This document shows, piece after piece, positions 6,712 to 7,700 of a stretch of 7,700 bases of DNA; the first letter of the stretch is position 1; every line of letters begins with the position of its first letter. Both the position numbers and the translations under genes were made by a program. The notes beneath the pieces are model-generated. The model was given only the letters and a program-made list of their open reading frames with translations, was not told the DNA's origin and ran no database searches. This DNA is from Gemmatimonadales bacterium UBA4718 (GTDB taxonomy: Bacteria; Gemmatimonadota; Gemmatimonadetes; Gemmatimonadales; Gemmatimonadaceae), in NCBI GenBank assembly GCA_002404375.1, contig DHJO01000236.1, positions 1 to 7,700 of the forward strand. The letters are read 5' to 3'.

Positions 6712-7434
6712 ATGCCAACAAACAAGGATCTCAAGCGCCTCGTTCGCGCTCGCATGAGAAAGACGGGCGAAGCCTACACCGCCGCCCGGGTGCACGTCCT
6801 CAAAAGGCCCAAGGCAGCGACGATTTCCAAGATCGCGAGTTCCGCCCTTGGCAAAACGCCCAGCTCCACGAGCAGCTCGGTGGACTACGCTACGCTCGCT
6901 GGCATGAGCGACGAGAAAGTCAAAGCGAAGACCGGGTGCACCTGGGAACGGTGGGTGCAGGCGCTCGACCGAAAGGGCGCTGAGAGAATGTCGCATCGTG
7001 ACATTGTCGCGCTGGTCAATGAGAAGTACAAGGTCGAGGATTGGTGGTCGCAGACGGTCACCGTTGGCTACGAGCGCATCAAGGGACTACGCACGCTCGG
7101 ACAGCGGCGCGACGGCACTTACGAGACCAGCAAATCCCGAACGTTCAACGTTCCAGTGACGACCTTGTTCGATGCGTGGGCCGACGCGAGGATTCGTCGG
7201 CGGTGGCTGAATGGCGCGAGCGTGAACGTTCGCACAGCTACGGCACCGAAATCGATGCGCCTCGATTGGACCGATCGGAGCATTATCGCAGTGGGGTTCC
7301 TGGCTAAGGGCAAGTCCAAGAGCGCAGTTGCTGTTCAGCACACGAAGCTGCCCGACAAAGAGAGTGCGCAGAATCTCAAGCAGTACTGGTCGGATCGGCT
7401 TGACGCGCTGGGTGAGGTTTTGTCCGGACGTTAG
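6712..7434 (+). CDS. DUF4287 domain protein with C-terminal SRPBCC-like domain
   Basis: A 240-residue soluble protein of unknown function in three parts. Residues 1-30 (KDLKRLVRARMRKTGEAYTAAR) form a basic helical motif with the TGE-x-YTxAR pattern seen at the N termini of various bacterial proteins. After a Ser/Thr/Lys-rich linker (31-60), residues ~64-128 match DUF4287: MSDEKVKAKTGCTWERWVQALD, MSHRDIVALVNEKYKVEDWWSQTVTVGYERIKGLR. Residues ~143-240 resemble an SRPBCC/AHSA1-like fold: SRTFNVPVTTLFDAWADARIRRRWL, then alternating strands (MRLDWTDRSIIAVGFLAKGKSKSAVAVQHTKL, 182-213) and a long C-terminal helix (218-238). SRPBCC domains often bind hydrophobic ligands, but no ligand can be inferred here. 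Its promoter-like sequence, leader and terminator make it look monocistronic and separate from the agu operon. A frame extension upstream of 6712 is rejected because AAAGGAG is perfectly placed. Confidence 0.88.
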   Translation: MPTNKDLKRLVRARMRKTGEAYTAARVHVLKRPKAATISKIASSALGKTPSSTSSSVDYATLAGMSDEKVKAKTGCTWERWVQALDRKGAERMSHRDIVALVNEKYKVEDWWSQTVTVGYERIKGLRTLGQRRDGTYETSKSRTFNVPVTTLFDAWADARIRRRWLNGASVNVRTATAPKSMRLDWTDRSIIAVGFLAKGKSKSAVAVQHTKLPDKESAQNLKQYWSDRLDALGEVLSGR

Positions 7435-7472
7435 TTGCTGACTCTCCTGCACCGAACTCGGCGTTAGTGAAG

Positions 7473-7502
7473 AAGGCCCCGCATCATGGCGGGGCCTTTT
7501 TT
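7473..7502 (+). terminator. Intrinsic terminator after the DUF4287-SRPBCC gene
   Basis: A perfect 10-bp stem, AAGGCCCCGC (7473-7482) with GCGGGGCCTT (7489-7498), has a 6-base loop ATCATG and ends in six Ts (7497-7502). It lies 38 bases after the stop codon. On the opposite strand the stem is followed by CTTCAC rather than a clean T-run, so termination of the convergent gene at this hairpin would be weaker. Confidence 0.92.
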
Positions 7503-7507
7503 CATTG

Positions 7508-7700
7508 TCAAGACCGCCTAAGTGCCCGCGTAAGGGCCCGGTCGAGCGCGTTCGCAAAGGCCTGCTTCTCACGCGTGCCGTAAGCCGCGTGGCCACCCGT
7601 CTCGACGCCGGTTGACCGAAGTTTGTCCATGAAGTTCCGCACCGACAGCCGCTCCCCGATGCTCTCTGTCGTGTACTCATCGCCCCGTGGGTCCAGGACA
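7508..7700 (-). CDS. C-terminal end of an unrecognised protein (5' end outside window)
   Basis: On the minus strand the frame entering at 7699 is open for 63 codons to TGA at 7510-7508. It reads [20 protein letters not shown]..., continues [20 protein letters not shown] and ends [20 protein letters not shown] followed by RRS. Third codon positions are strongly G/C-rich, as in neighbouring genes. The stop falls just beyond the terminator hairpin, as expected for a convergent gene. The ending is helical and rich in Arg and Ala. I do not recognise the family. Another minus-strand frame with an ATG at 7680 runs through the terminator into the DUF4287 gene and is a shadow. Confidence 0.65.
   Translation of the reverse strand, partial: VLDPRGDEYTTESIGERLSVRNFMDKLRSTGVETGGHAAYGTREKQAFANALDRALTRALRRS

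Noticed and set aside
6544..6996. Minus-strand frame of 150 codons across the leader and start of the DUF4287 gene
   Set aside because: It spans the leader and the strongly supported plus-strand gene and shows no recognisable domain.
7087..7680. Minus-strand frame of 197 codons at the right end
   Set aside because: It crosses the perfect terminator hairpin and runs antisense through the SRPBCC domain; the neighbouring frame ending at 7508 fits codon use better.

Overview
The window is high-GC (roughly 60%, by eye) bacterial chromosomal DNA, densely packed with housekeeping and accessory metabolism genes and free of transposase, phage or plasmid genes. The protein set (aconitase A, an NRAMP-family transporter, a DUF1003 membrane protein, the agmatine-to-putrescine pair AguB/AguA, OsmC and DCC thiol proteins, a DUF4287-SRPBCC protein) suits a free-living, probably soil or environmental bacterium. 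Gemmatimonadota or a similar phylum is my guess, but nothing here proves a taxon.

Layout, left to right: (1) The 3' half of acnA (+) enters from the left edge and ends one base from the stop codon of a convergent NRAMP-family transporter gene (-). (2) Upstream of the transporter on the same strand, 77 bp away, is a DUF1003 two-helix membrane protein gene, possibly co-transcribed with it. (3) A compact 82-bp spacer separates this leftward pair from a rightward operon: aguB, aguA, a repeat block, an OsmC-family gene and a DCC (DUF393) thiol-oxidoreductase gene. Every junction in this operon is a 4-base start/stop overlap (ATGA or GTGA), implying tight translational coupling. (4) A 203-bp leader with a plausible promoter, a hairpin and a strong ribosome binding site precedes a DUF4287-SRPBCC gene (+), which ends at a clear intrinsic terminator. 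(5) The last 190 bp hold the C-terminal end of an unrecognised gene on the minus strand.

The most unusual element is at 5523-5627, between aguA and the OsmC gene. Three perfectly phased 35-bp direct repeats each begin with ATGA. Because 35 = 3x12-1, each repeat is a 12-codon mini-ORF whose TGA stop overlaps the next repeat's ATG. The coding chain aguA -> mini1 -> mini2 -> mini3 -> osmC-like is therefore unbroken, with a 4-base overlap at each step. Each unit is itself an 18+17 bp double motif, and its second half resembles the start of the OsmC gene, suggesting that an original ATGA junction was copied and amplified. It may act as a reinitiation relay that sets the output of the two redox genes, or it may be a neutral repeat that happens to keep coupling intact.

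Functionally, AguA deiminates agmatine to N-carbamoylputrescine and AguB hydrolyses that to putrescine, CO2 and ammonia. The two downstream proteins are cysteine-based redox enzymes, so the operon may link polyamine synthesis to thiol or peroxide stress handling (inference).
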